Assembly: GCA_015490215.1 (NCBI GenBank)
Contig: WFYH01000094.1
Coordinates: forward strand, 1-5,573
Length of the DNA: 5,573 nt
Reading direction: 5' to 3'
Origin: Aquificaceae bacterium
GTDB lineage: Bacteria > Aquificota > Aquificia > Aquificales > Aquificaceae
The notes beneath the pieces are model-generated. The model was not told where the DNA came from. It ran no database searches and saw only the letters and a program-made list of their open reading frames with translations. A program made the position numbers and the translations under genes. Below are positions 1-5,573 of this stretch, one piece after another (position 1 is the first letter of the stretch; each line of letters starts with the position of its first letter).

Positions 1-600
1 CTGCTCGGCGCTACGAAGATGGTTCCCGCAGAGGTTATAAGAGCCTTCTACGAGTGTGGACTTAAAACCTTCGGTGAAAACAGAGCACAGGAGTTTTTAA
101 AAAAGTGGGAAGCCCTTTCGGATCTTTCCATAGACTGGCACTTTATAGGAAGACTCCAGAGCAACAAGGTTAAATACCTGATAGGTAAGGTTTCCCTAAT
201 CCACTCTGTCGACAGGGAAAGCCTCGTGGACGAAATAGAAAAGAGGGCAAAGAAGGCAGGCATAATTCAAGACGTCCTTATAGAGGTAAACGTAGGAAAC
301 GAGCAGACGAAAGGAGGTGTCTCCCCCGAGGACCTGAGCAGGCTTACCGAATACGTCCTCTCCAAAGAGCACCTGTCCCTTAAGGGTTTGATGGCTATCC
401 CTCCCTACAGCGAGGATCCTGAGGAGGTGCGCCCCTATTTTACAAAGCTCAGGGAGATGAAGGAAAGGCTGGAAAGGGAGTTTGGTGTAACCCTTGAGCA
501 CCTTTCCATGGGTATGTCTTCGGACTTTGAAGTCGCCATAGAAGAAGGCGCCACCATAGTGAGGGTAGGAACCCTCCTTTTCGGGGAGAGGAAGTATTGA
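1..600 (+). CDS. yggS: YggS/PLPBP family pyridoxal phosphate homeostasis protein (5'-truncated by window edge)
   Basis: The reading frame is open from base 1 and gives 199 residues. Roughly the first 30 residues of a typical 220-235 residue family member lie outside the window, so the ATG at 19 is internal. The family is a cytosolic single-domain TIM-barrel protein that binds PLP and buffers the cell's free vitamin B6 and related amino-acid pools; no enzymatic reaction is firmly established. Visible signatures, in fragment numbering, are LLGATK with the PLP-binding lysine at residue 6 (codon 16-18), FGEN at 24-27, HFIGRLQSNK at 47-56, HSVD at 68-71, and a C-terminal SMGMSSDFEVAIEEGAT block followed by RVGTLLFGER, which forms the phosphate pocket. 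The C-terminus is complete. Its stop overlaps the start of the next gene by 4 bases, so it is probably a member of the operon and possibly its first gene. The family call is very secure. Confidence 0.96.
   Translation: MLGATKMVPAEVIRAFYECGLKTFGENRAQEFLKKWEALSDLSIDWHFIGRLQSNKVKYLIGKVSLIHSVDRESLVDEIEKRAKKAGIIQDVLIEVNVGNEQTKGGVSPEDLSRLTEYVLSKEHLSLKGLMAIPPYSEDPEEVRPYFTKLREMKERLEREFGVTLEHLSMGMSSDFEVAIEEGATIVRVGTLLFGERKY
583..592 (+). promoter_or_regulatory. Shine-Dalgarno supporting the TTG start at 597
   Basis: A purine-rich GGGGAGAGGA lies inside the end of the yggS-like gene, a few bases before TTG 597. This supports the TTG over the in-frame GTG at 603, whose upstream spacing to the same purine run is less favourable. 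ModE N-terminal domains also normally begin close to the RFKVWLE-like strand, which fits the upstream start. Confidence 0.55.
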
Positions 601-923
601 AGGTGAGGTTCAAGGTCTGGCTGGAAAAAGGGGGCGAAACCATCATAAGCGAAGGTAAATACCACCTACTTAAAGAGATAGAAAGGAGCGGTTCTATACT
701 CAGAGCTTCCCAAAAGCTGGGTCTTACCTACAAGAGGGCTTACAGCCAGCTGAAGGCTATGGAAGAAAGGCTCGGAACCAAACTGGTTGATAGAAAGAGG
801 AAAAAGGGAGCCACCCTGACCGCCGAGGGTAAGCGACTCCTTGAGCTTTATGAAAGGGTCCTTTCGGGATTTAGGGAACTTTCCGCTTCCCTTGAAAGAG
901 AACTCTCGGAGGAAAGGAAATGA
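597..923 (+). CDS. Stand-alone ModE-type winged helix-turn-helix transcriptional regulator
   Basis: This 108-residue protein matches the N-terminal DNA-binding domain of ModE, the molybdate-responsive regulator, which is related to the LysR-type HTH. It opens with a beta-strand (residues 3-10, RFKVWLEK-like). A helix with GKYHLLKEIERSGS follows (about 20-33). The helix-turn-helix spans about 33-60 (ASQKLGLTYKRAYSQL, then MEERLG). A basic wing (RKRKKGATLT, about 66-75) precedes a long C-terminal helix (77-106) that probably dimerises. Full ModE proteins are about 260 residues and carry two molybdate-binding TOBE/Mop domains. These are absent here and no room is left for them, so molybdate sensing by this protein is not supported and its ligand is unknown. 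The TTG start overlaps the upstream stop (TTGA) and its own stop overlaps the next start (ATGA). It could regulate its own operon, but no operator can be assigned. Confidence 0.85.
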   Translation: MKVRFKVWLEKGGETIISEGKYHLLKEIERSGSILRASQKLGLTYKRAYSQLKAMEERLGTKLVDRKRKKGATLTAEGKRLLELYERVLSGFRELSASLERELSEERK

Positions 924-1261
924 GATACAAAAAGATTGTCACCGACTTCTTCATACTCATGTCCCTGACCACGAACATAAGTTTTATAGTCAGTCCCAAC
1001 CCCTACGAGCTGGTTATAGTGGTGGCTACCAACTTGGCGGCAACTATCCTCAAGATAGGGGAAGGCAGGGTTCTCTCTACCGAGATGCTCGCCTCAAGCC
1101 TCGTGGCAGACCTCCATCTTATACCCTCCCTCTTTCTCTACTTCTTGGGAGACCATCAGGAGGCGGTGGGACTCGCCCTCGGAGCCTTAGCCGCAAACAT
1201 CATCTCGGTGATAATCTCCATAATAGAGACCATCATCAGCGCCTTCACCGAGGAGGAGTAG
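920..1261 (+). CDS. Small multi-pass membrane protein, DUF6394-like
   Basis: The product has 113 residues and is largely hydrophobic. Segments likely to span the membrane are about 6-25, 31-46, 57-76 and 82-107, which suggests a four-helix inner-membrane protein. Short charged tails (RYKK at the N-terminus, EEE at the C-terminus) flank them. Polar residues sit within or at the edges of these segments: N19, N38, K45, D64, H66, N93 and E103. The ASSLVADLHLIP stretch (58-69) and the LALGALAANI stretch (85-94) look like family signatures and remind me of DUF6394 proteins of Aquificae and epsilonproteobacteria. That match is from memory and not from a search. The function is unknown; membrane-buried Asn/Asp/His/Glu are compatible with ion or small-solute handling, but this is only a suggestion. 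The ATG overlaps the upstream stop and GGAGGA at 908-913 is a strong ribosome site. Confidence 0.8.
   Translation: MRYKKIVTDFFILMSLTTNISFIVSPNPYELVIVVATNLAATILKIGEGRVLSTEMLASSLVADLHLIPSLFLYFLGDHQEAVGLALGALAANIISVIISIIETIISAFTEEE
1251..1256 (+). promoter_or_regulatory. Shine-Dalgarno deciding the TTG start at 1264
   Basis: A perfect AGGAGG ends 7 bases before TTG 1264 and lies within the last codons of the membrane-protein gene. It fixes the start of the HepT-like gene at a TTG. The same frame stays open back to about 841, but the upstream part has the composition of an out-of-frame reading of the neighbouring genes. Confidence 0.75.
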
Positions 1262-1263
1262 AG

Positions 1264-2133
1264 TTGAAAAAGAAAAAGACCTTCAAGATAAGCCTCATCT
1301 TGGAAGCTTTCCAGAACCTTGAAAAGTCTTACATAGATCTGAAAAAGCACGTTTCCCTCCCGAAGGAGGAGTTTGTAAACAACAAGCTCATCCTTGACAA
1401 GGTCAGAGTTGACTTCAACCTCGCCTTTGAAAGCTGCATGAGAGTTTGCAGACACATGTCCACCGTGCTGGGTCTGAAGACCACCTCCAAAAACTGCCTT
1501 GTAAAGCTGGGTGAACACGTGGGCATGAAGGATGTGGAAAAGCTTCAAGCCTTCATAGACTTTTACTTCAAATACAGGGACTTAAAGGATGCAGTTTCTC
1601 CCGAGGAGCTTTACGAGTTTCTGCGGGAGAACCTTGTGATGTTCAAAGAGTTTGCGAGGGCGGTTGTTGAGTTCATCAAGGAGAAAACGGGGAACTATCT
1701 TTTGATAGACTTTGACCTGCTAAACGAGAAGTCCAAATATATAAAGGACTCGGTCAAGAAGATAGACTTCGTGCTGAGTCAAGGGCTTGAGGAGTTCAAG
1801 CAAAAGCCCATGTATTACGACAGGGTAAAGTATTTCTATCAGGTGGCTTACGATTCCCTCTTTGATATCTGCAAGCACCTTGCCCCCAAGTTCGGGATAA
1901 GGAAGTTCGGGGACGACTGCCTGTCAAAGATGGTGGAAGCGGGGGTGATACCTCAGGAGTATTACATGGACGTTTTTAAGATGACAAACCTCAAAAACAA
2001 GCTTATCAGCACTTGGGAGGTTTCCCCGGACGAGCTTTACAACTCCCTCCAAGAGATAAACCCCAAGTTTGATATACTTGTCAAGGAGATATCAAAGAGT
2101 CTAAAAAAGCTCCTTGAAGAGAGGAAAAGATGA
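1264..2133 (+). CDS. Tandem HepT-like (DUF86) double-domain protein with degenerate active sites
   Basis: This 289-residue, all-helical, Lys/Glu-rich protein contains two copies of one fold, about residues 11-141 and 152-286. The halves align without a gap at an offset of 141 residues (EEF 35-37 with 176-178; D45/D186; A54/A195; S57/S198; C62/C203; H64/H205; G70/G211; C78/C219). After one inserted residue the offset is 142 (VSPEELY 111-117 with VSPDELY 253-259; F127/F269). The pattern matches HepT-like proteins: an amphipathic helix, a helix ending in a His followed by a Gly-rich turn, AGVIP (226-230), then the position of the RNRxxHxY motif, then a VxPEExY helix. HepT toxins need RX4-6HXY. 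Here copy 2 reads KNKLISTW (244-251) and copy 1 has Lys and Ala in place of His and Tyr, so RNase activity is unlikely. No MNT antitoxin gene is adjacent. I infer a scaffold or regulatory role. The family call rests on pattern, so an unrelated helical duplication remains possible. Confidence 0.72.
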   Translation: MKKKKTFKISLILEAFQNLEKSYIDLKKHVSLPKEEFVNNKLILDKVRVDFNLAFESCMRVCRHMSTVLGLKTTSKNCLVKLGEHVGMKDVEKLQAFIDFYFKYRDLKDAVSPEELYEFLRENLVMFKEFARAVVEFIKEKTGNYLLIDFDLLNEKSKYIKDSVKKIDFVLSQGLEEFKQKPMYYDRVKYFYQVAYDSLFDICKHLAPKFGIRKFGDDCLSKMVEAGVIPQEYYMDVFKMTNLKNKLISTWEVSPDELYNSLQEINPKFDILVKEISKSLKKLLEERKR

Positions 2134-2831
2134 AGCTCTTTATAACCGGTGTAGGTTCCGGTCTCGGGAAAGCCCTCGCCCTTGAAGCTCTCGGAAGGGG
2201 TTACGAGGTTTTCGCCCTCAGCAGGCACCTTCCTGAAAGCCTGAGGGGGAAGATACGGTTCGTGCGCTGTGACTTGAGGGAGCTTGAGGTTATCCCTAGG
2301 GCGCTAATGCGCCTGCTTGGGGACGTAAAGGAGCTGGATCTGGTGATACTGAATGCGGGGGTGCTCGGGAGCTTCGGCGACATGAGGGAGATTCCCCTCC
2401 ACAAGTTCCACGAAGTGATGGATATAAACCTTTGGTCCAATAAGGTGATAATAGATACCCTCGTGGACATGGAAATAAAGATCTCTCAGATAGTCGGTAT
2501 ATCCTCGGGTGCGGCGGTCAACTGTAACAGAGGTTGGAACGCCTACGCCCTCTCAAAAGCGGCACTAAACTGTCTCCTTAAACTCTACGCAAGGGAGCTT
2601 GAGGAAACCCACATAACCGCCTTGGCTCCGGGGCTTGTCCTTACCCCCATGCTTGAGGAGGTAATGCACCAAGACGTGGAGCGCTTCCCCTCGGTAAAGA
2701 GGATACTTGAAGCTCCCAAAAGGACACCCGAGGAGGCGGCAAAGCTGATCCTTGACTTGGTGCCCGAGCTTAAGAAGTATGAGAGCGGTTCCTTTCTTGA
2801 CGTGAGAAAAATTCTGGGAGGTGTGAAATGA
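2130..2831 (+). CDS. Short-chain dehydrogenase/reductase (classical SDR, probably NADP(H)-dependent)
   Basis: This 233-residue cytosolic oxidoreductase is complete for the classical SDR family. The Rossmann cofactor motif TGVGSGLG lies at residues 6-13 and the second strand ends in LSR (30-32). Arg at 32, with no Asp at that point, favours NADP(H). D48 of CDL is positioned for the adenine pocket and NAG lies at 75-77. The catalytic tetrad is N100, S126 (in ISSG), Y139 and K143 (YALSK). PG at 167-168 with T172 follows for the nicotinamide contact. The substrate cannot be told from sequence. The start ATG overlaps the previous stop (ATGA), with GAGAGG at 2119-2124 as ribosome site. The stop overlaps metE in the same way, so coupled expression with metE is likely. 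I see no defect in the gene. Confidence 0.93.
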   Translation: MKLFITGVGSGLGKALALEALGRGYEVFALSRHLPESLRGKIRFVRCDLRELEVIPRALMRLLGDVKELDLVILNAGVLGSFGDMREIPLHKFHEVMDINLWSNKVIIDTLVDMEIKISQIVGISSGAAVNCNRGWNAYALSKAALNCLLKLYARELEETHITALAPGLVLTPMLEEVMHQDVERFPSVKRILEAPKRTPEEAAKLILDLVPELKKYESGSFLDVRKILGGVK

Positions 2832-5113
2832 AAGCTTTGGCTTTTGGTTTTCCCAAGCTCGGTGAGAAAAGGGAGTTCAAAAGGCTCTTGGAAAACTTCT
2901 GGAGGGGAAAGATAAGCGAAGAGGAGCTCCATGCGGGTATGAGGGATCTTGCCCTCTGGAGGGCGGAACTTTACAGGAAGAACGTTGACCTTATACCTTC
3001 AAACGAGCTTTCTTACTACGACTTTATGCTTGACACCGCCCTTATGGTGGGTGCGATTCCCCAAAGGTTCGGCGAATATAAAGGGATAGAAACTTACTTT
3101 GAAATGGCAAGGGGCAAAAGCGCCCTTGAGATGACCAAGTGGTTCAACACCAACTATCACTACCTCGTGCCGGAGATAGAATCCGATGAGTTTTGCCTCT
3201 TCATAAACAAGCCCCTTGAGGACTACAACTTTCTCAAGAGCAAGGGCTACGACACCGTTCCCCAGATAATAGGACCCTACACCTTCCTAAGGATGTCAAA
3301 GGCTCTCAGGAGAAAAGAGGGAGAGCTACCCATCTACGAGATAGAGAAGATTGAGAGCAAAGATCAGTTTGAAAGGCTTATGTCTAAGCTCGTTCCCGTT
3401 TACAGGGATCTGCTTAAAAGCCTAAAGGGTGCAGGTTGCAGGAGGGTTCATATAGAAGAACCCGCTCTCGTTCTGGATACGGAAGGCTGGCAGTGGGATC
3501 TCGTAGAGGGGGCTTACAGGGAGCTTTCCGAAGAGGGGCTTGAGATAGCCATCTTTACTTACTACGACAGCGTTTCCGACTACGAAAGATACGTCTCCCT
3601 TCCCGTGAAGGCTCTCCACTTTGATATGACATCCAATGAAGAAAACCTAAGGAACATCAGGGAGAGAGGCTTTCCGAAGGACAAGGAGCTTATAGCGGGT
3701 GTAATCAACGGCAGACAGCCTTGGAGGGCTAATCTAAAAGAGAAGCTTACCCTCCTTGGGGAGCTTTCAAAGATAGCCTCGGAACTTTCCGTTTCCAACT
3801 CCTGCCCCCTCTACCACCTGCCCGTGACCGTTGAGCCGGAAGAGGAACTCCCCGAGGGTCTAAAGGAAAGGCTCGCCTTTGCAAAGGAAAAACTTGCGGA
3901 GCTGAGAACCCTCAAACTCGCCTACGAGGGTTCCCAAGAAGCTATGAAAGAGGTTGAAGAGAGTCAGAGAGTGATGGAACTCTCTTTTGGAGAGAACCCG
4001 CAGGTGAGGAAGAGGGTAGCCTCCCTCACCGATGAAGACTTCAGAAGGGATATGCCCTATCAGGAAAGGAGCAAGATCCAGAGGGACATACTCAAGCTCC
4101 CCCTCTTCCCCACAACCACCATAGGTTCCTACCCACAAACCGAAGAGGTGAGGAAAACGAGAACCGCCTACAGGACGGGTAAGATCTCGGAGGAGGAATA
4201 CAAAGCCTTCATCAGGAAGCAGATAGAGCACGTTATAGCCTTCCAAGAGAACGTAGGGCTTGATGTGCTCGTCCACGGAGAGTTTGAAAGGACCGACATG
4301 GTTGAGTTTTTTGCCTTCAAGATGGAGGGGATAGCCACCACAAAGCACGGCTGGGTGCTCTCCTACGGATCAAGGGTCTACAGACCTCCCATAATCTACG
4401 GGGACGTGTCCAGACCCAAGCCCATGACCCTTGAGGAGATAACCTACGCCCAATCCCTTACCGAAAAGCCCGTAAAGGGTATGCTCACGGGTCCCGTAAC
4501 CATACTCAACTGGAGCTACTACAGGGAGGACATACCCAAAAGGGAGATAGCCTATCAGATAGCTTTGGCTCTGCTGGACGAGGTAAAGGATCTTGAAGAG
4601 GCGGGCATAAAGGTCATCCAGATAGACGAACCCGCCTTCAGGGAAGGGGTTCCCCTCAAGAGGAAGGATTGGGAGGATTACTTTGACTGGGCTGTTAAAG
4701 CCTTCCGCCTCTGCTCAAGGGCAAAGCCAGAAACCCAGATCCACACCCACATGTGTTATTCGGAGTTCAACGAGATAATTGAATACATCTACCAGATGGA
4801 CTTTGACGTCATATCCATAGAGGCTTCAAGGAGCAAGGGAGAGATCATCTCCGCCTTTGAAAGGTTCAAAGGTTGGGACAGGCAGATAGGCATAGGTGTA
4901 TACGACATACACTCTCCCGCCATTCCCACCAAGGAAGAGATGAGGGTCGTGATGGAAAGGGCTATGAAGGTCCTGCCCAAGGAACTCCTTTGGGTTAACC
5001 CCGACTGCGGACTCAAAACCAGAAGATGGGAGGAGGTAGAACCTGCCCTCAAAAACATGGTTGAAATGGCAAAGGAGCTGAGGGAGGAGTTCAGCAAGGT
5101 TCCGAGCGGTTGA
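2828..5113 (+). CDS. metE: Cobalamin-independent methionine synthase (5-methyltetrahydropteroyltriglutamate-homocysteine methyltransferase)
   Basis: This 761-residue cytosolic enzyme transfers the methyl group of 5-methyl-tetrahydrofolate polyglutamate to homocysteine, the last step of methionine synthesis. Its length matches E. coli MetE (753). The N-terminal barrel starts with GFPKLG (7-12) and has a KISEEEL element typical of the family. The catalytic C-terminal barrel begins near residue 420. Substrate and metal residues are all present: IGS 432-434 and E485 (homocysteine), D600 in IDEPA, zinc ligands H641 and C643 (HMC), E665 and C727 (NPDCG), and proton donor H695 (YDIHSP). ATG 2828 overlaps the SDR stop, and GGAGG at 2817-2821 gives good spacing. 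It is the last gene of the train. No upstream leader exists, so there is no room for a dedicated riboswitch directly before it; any control must act at the operon promoter outside the window. Confidence 0.98.
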   Translation: MKALAFGFPKLGEKREFKRLLENFWRGKISEEELHAGMRDLALWRAELYRKNVDLIPSNELSYYDFMLDTALMVGAIPQRFGEYKGIETYFEMARGKSALEMTKWFNTNYHYLVPEIESDEFCLFINKPLEDYNFLKSKGYDTVPQIIGPYTFLRMSKALRRKEGELPIYEIEKIESKDQFERLMSKLVPVYRDLLKSLKGAGCRRVHIEEPALVLDTEGWQWDLVEGAYRELSEEGLEIAIFTYYDSVSDYERYVSLPVKALHFDMTSNEENLRNIRERGFPKDKELIAGVINGRQPWRANLKEKLTLLGELSKIASELSVSNSCPLYHLPVTVEPEEELPEGLKERLAFAKEKLAELRTLKLAYEGSQEAMKEVEESQRVMELSFGENPQVRKRVASLTDEDFRRDMPYQERSKIQRDILKLPLFPTTTIGSYPQTEEVRKTRTAYRTGKISEEEYKAFIRKQIEHVIAFQENVGLDVLVHGEFERTDMVEFFAFKMEGIATTKHGWVLSYGSRVYRPPIIYGDVSRPKPMTLEEITYAQSLTEKPVKGMLTGPVTILNWSYYREDIPKREIAYQIALALLDEVKDLEEAGIKVIQIDEPAFREGVPLKRKDWEDYFDWAVKAFRLCSRAKPETQIHTHMCYSEFNEIIEYIYQMDFDVISIEASRSKGEIISAFERFKGWDRQIGIGVYDIHSPAIPTKEEMRVVMERAMKVLPKELLWVNPDCGLKTRRWEEVEPALKNMVEMAKELREEFSKVPSG

Positions 5114-5129
5114 CAGAGGGGGTAATGTA

Positions 5130-5237
5130 TTAAAAGGGTCCTTCTCGTAAAACTACGGGCTCGAAGCCCAGTTTCTTCAACCTGAAGGCGGTGGTAAGTC
5201 CGGATATCCCCGAATCTACTACCGCTACGTCGAGCAT
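5130..5237 (-). pseudogene. Relic of the N-terminal FAD-binding unit of a flavoprotein (protoporphyrinogen oxidase / amine oxidase type)
   Basis: On the minus strand an ATG at 5237 opens 35 codons ending in TAA at 5130. The peptide reads as a strand (VAVV, 4-7), a glycine loop (DSGISGL, 8-14), a helix (TTAFRLKKLGF, 15-25) and a second strand ending in acid (VVLRE, 28-32), followed by GPF. This is the beta-alpha-beta start of FAD-dependent oxidases such as HemG/HemY-type protoporphyrinogen oxidase, whose consensus is VxxVGAGISGL. Here the first two loop residues are Asp-Ser where Gly-Ala is expected, and the protein stops where a GPxxGG-type motif would follow. No other minus-strand frame continues the homology into metE. 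I read it as a decayed or deleted gene of which only the 5' end survives. The exact parent family is uncertain. A functional 35-residue peptide is an unlikely alternative. Confidence 0.72.
5157..5178 (+). terminator. Weak candidate Rho-independent terminator after metE
   Basis: GGGCT (5157-5161), a CGA loop and AGCCC (5165-5169) can form a 5-bp GC-rich stem. On the plus strand it is followed by AGTTTCTTC, a poor but T-rich tail; on the minus strand by GTAGTTTT. It is the only clear hairpin I see in the 152 bases between metE and the Uma2 gene. It lies inside the flavoprotein relic, so it may be a chance palindrome in former coding sequence and not an evolved terminator. Confidence 0.28.
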
Positions 5238-5245
5238 TCGAGCAT
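5230..5245. repeat. Perfect 8-bp tandem duplication (TCGAGCAT x2)
   Basis: TCGAGCAT occurs at 5230-5237 and again directly at 5238-5245. On the minus strand this is ATGCTCGA twice, so the start codon of the flavoprotein relic is itself duplicated. Translation from the outer ATG (5245) gives six residues and then a stop; only the inner ATG (5237) reads the FAD-binding frame. It looks like a slippage duplication that would have interfered with the original start. Confidence 0.85.
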
Positions 5246-5265
5246 AGAGGTATTCTAACCTATCG

Positions 5266-5573
5266 TTACTCTTGCCAGATCTTTCTAAAGTCGAGGAGAA
5301 TTTCGCACCCTCCGATCGGAAGCTCTAAGGTTCCCAGAGTGACGTCCGTGTGCTTTACATACCTTCCATCCAGAAGCCTGTAGGCCTTGGCCTTCTTTAA
5401 GGAGGGAAAGACGATAACGTAGAACTCCACACCCTCCCTCTCGTAGAGTTCGAACTTGAGCCTCTCGTCCCTTTCGGCGGTTCCTTCAGATATCACCTCG
5501 AATATAACCTTTGGCGTTTTCAGAACCCTTCCCTTTACCTCACCGCATACCACAAAGACGTCGGGTCTTACCA
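5266..5573 (-). CDS. Uma2-family (DUF820) PD-(D/E)xK nuclease-like protein, C-terminal part
   Basis: The minus-strand frame runs off the right edge and ends in TAA at 5266, giving the last 101 residues of a protein usually about 180-200 long. The GTG at 5553 is internal, because the frame continues upstream as VRPDVFV. In fragment numbering the nuclease-fold residues are D4 (in RPD), E25 (in the hydrophobic strand IFEVIS) and K39 (in LKFELYE). These match the Uma2 pattern PDxxxV / VxEVxSxxT / D..xK...Y. The GVEFYVIVFP segment (47-56) is the typical following strand. The family expands strongly in cyanobacteria and some thermophiles; its members are predicted nucleases, often near mobile or decaying DNA, and their cellular role is not settled. 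It is convergent with the metE operon and lies 28 bases upstream of the flavoprotein relic on the same strand. Confidence 0.88.
   Translation of the reverse strand, partial: VRPDVFVVCGEVKGRVLKTPKVIFEVISEGTAERDERLKFELYEREGVEFYVIVFPSLKKAKAYRLLDGRYVKHTDVTLGTLELPIGGCEILLDFRKIWQE

Noticed and set aside
841..1263. In-frame open extension upstream of the HepT-like gene, from a TTG at 841.
   Set aside because: It overlaps the ends of the regulator and the whole membrane-protein gene, and its peptide is His/Arg/Gly/Pro-rich with no domain character. The strong AGGAGG before TTG 1264 and the alignment of the internal repeats place the true start at 1264.
1156..1548. A 130-codon minus-strand frame across the membrane-protein / HepT-like junction.
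   Set aside because: It spans two well-supported plus-strand genes and shows no family motif, so it is a shadow frame.
1264..2133. Interpretation as an active HepT/MNT toxin-antitoxin system.
   Set aside because: No neighbouring gene carries the GSxxxGxxxxxSDxD nucleotidyltransferase motif, and the RX4HXY residues are replaced in both halves.
2828..2850. Riboswitch (SAM or cobalamin) controlling metE.
   Set aside because: The metE start overlaps the SDR stop by 4 bases and the upstream sequence is coding, so there is no leader in which such an element could sit.
3860..4348. A 162-codon open frame on the minus strand inside metE.
   Set aside because: It lies wholly opposite conserved metE codons, has no ribosome site or recognisable domain, and is the kind of antisense frame expected from the codon bias of this genome.
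5114..5265. tRNA or other structured RNA gene in the gap after metE.
   Set aside because: Both strands lack a cloverleaf-like arrangement and the GTTCGA-type T-arm context. The gap is explained by the flavoprotein relic, and only one short hairpin is seen. No CRISPR-like spaced repeats or insertion-sequence ends were found in the window.

Overview
The window looks like chromosomal DNA from a thermophilic bacterium, most likely of the Aquificaceae (Aquifex / Hydrogenobacter / Thermocrinis type). This is inferred from style: arginine is mostly AGG/AGA, isoleucine mostly ATA, proteins are rich in Lys and Glu, intergenic space is almost absent, and strong GGAGG-type Shine-Dalgarno sequences lie inside the preceding gene. 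No rRNA or other taxonomic marker is present.

Positions 1-5113 (+ strand) form one very compact gene train. In order it holds the 3' part of a YggS/PLPBP-type pyridoxal-phosphate homeostasis protein; a 108-residue stand-alone ModE-type winged-helix regulator; a 113-residue multi-pass membrane protein that I associate with DUF6394; a 289-residue protein read here as two fused HepT-like (DUF86) helical domains with degraded active sites; an NADP-type short-chain dehydrogenase/reductase; and metE, the cobalamin-independent methionine synthase. Four of the five junctions are 4-base stop/start overlaps and the fifth is a 2-base gap, so translational coupling and co-transcription are likely. No internal promoter is visible, and the operon start lies upstream of the window.

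Positions 5114-5573 differ in character. A minus-strand gene entering from the right edge encodes the C-terminal part of a Uma2-family (DUF820) PD-(D/E)xK nuclease-like protein. Downstream of it on the same strand, squeezed between it and the metE stop, is a 35-codon relic of the N-terminal FAD-binding beta-alpha-beta unit of a flavoprotein (protoporphyrinogen oxidase / amine oxidase type). The relic ends in a stop codon and its start lies in a perfect 8-bp tandem duplication. A rearrangement or decay junction therefore seems to lie just after metE.

The most unusual element is the double HepT-like protein. HepT proteins normally work as toxins paired with an MNT nucleotidyltransferase antitoxin. 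Here no MNT gene is present, the RX4HXY catalytic motif is lost in both halves, and both halves keep a Cys-X-His-X13-Cys pattern at matching positions. It sits in a metabolic operon beside a membrane protein and a DNA-binding protein, which suggests a domesticated, non-toxin role. That role is inference.
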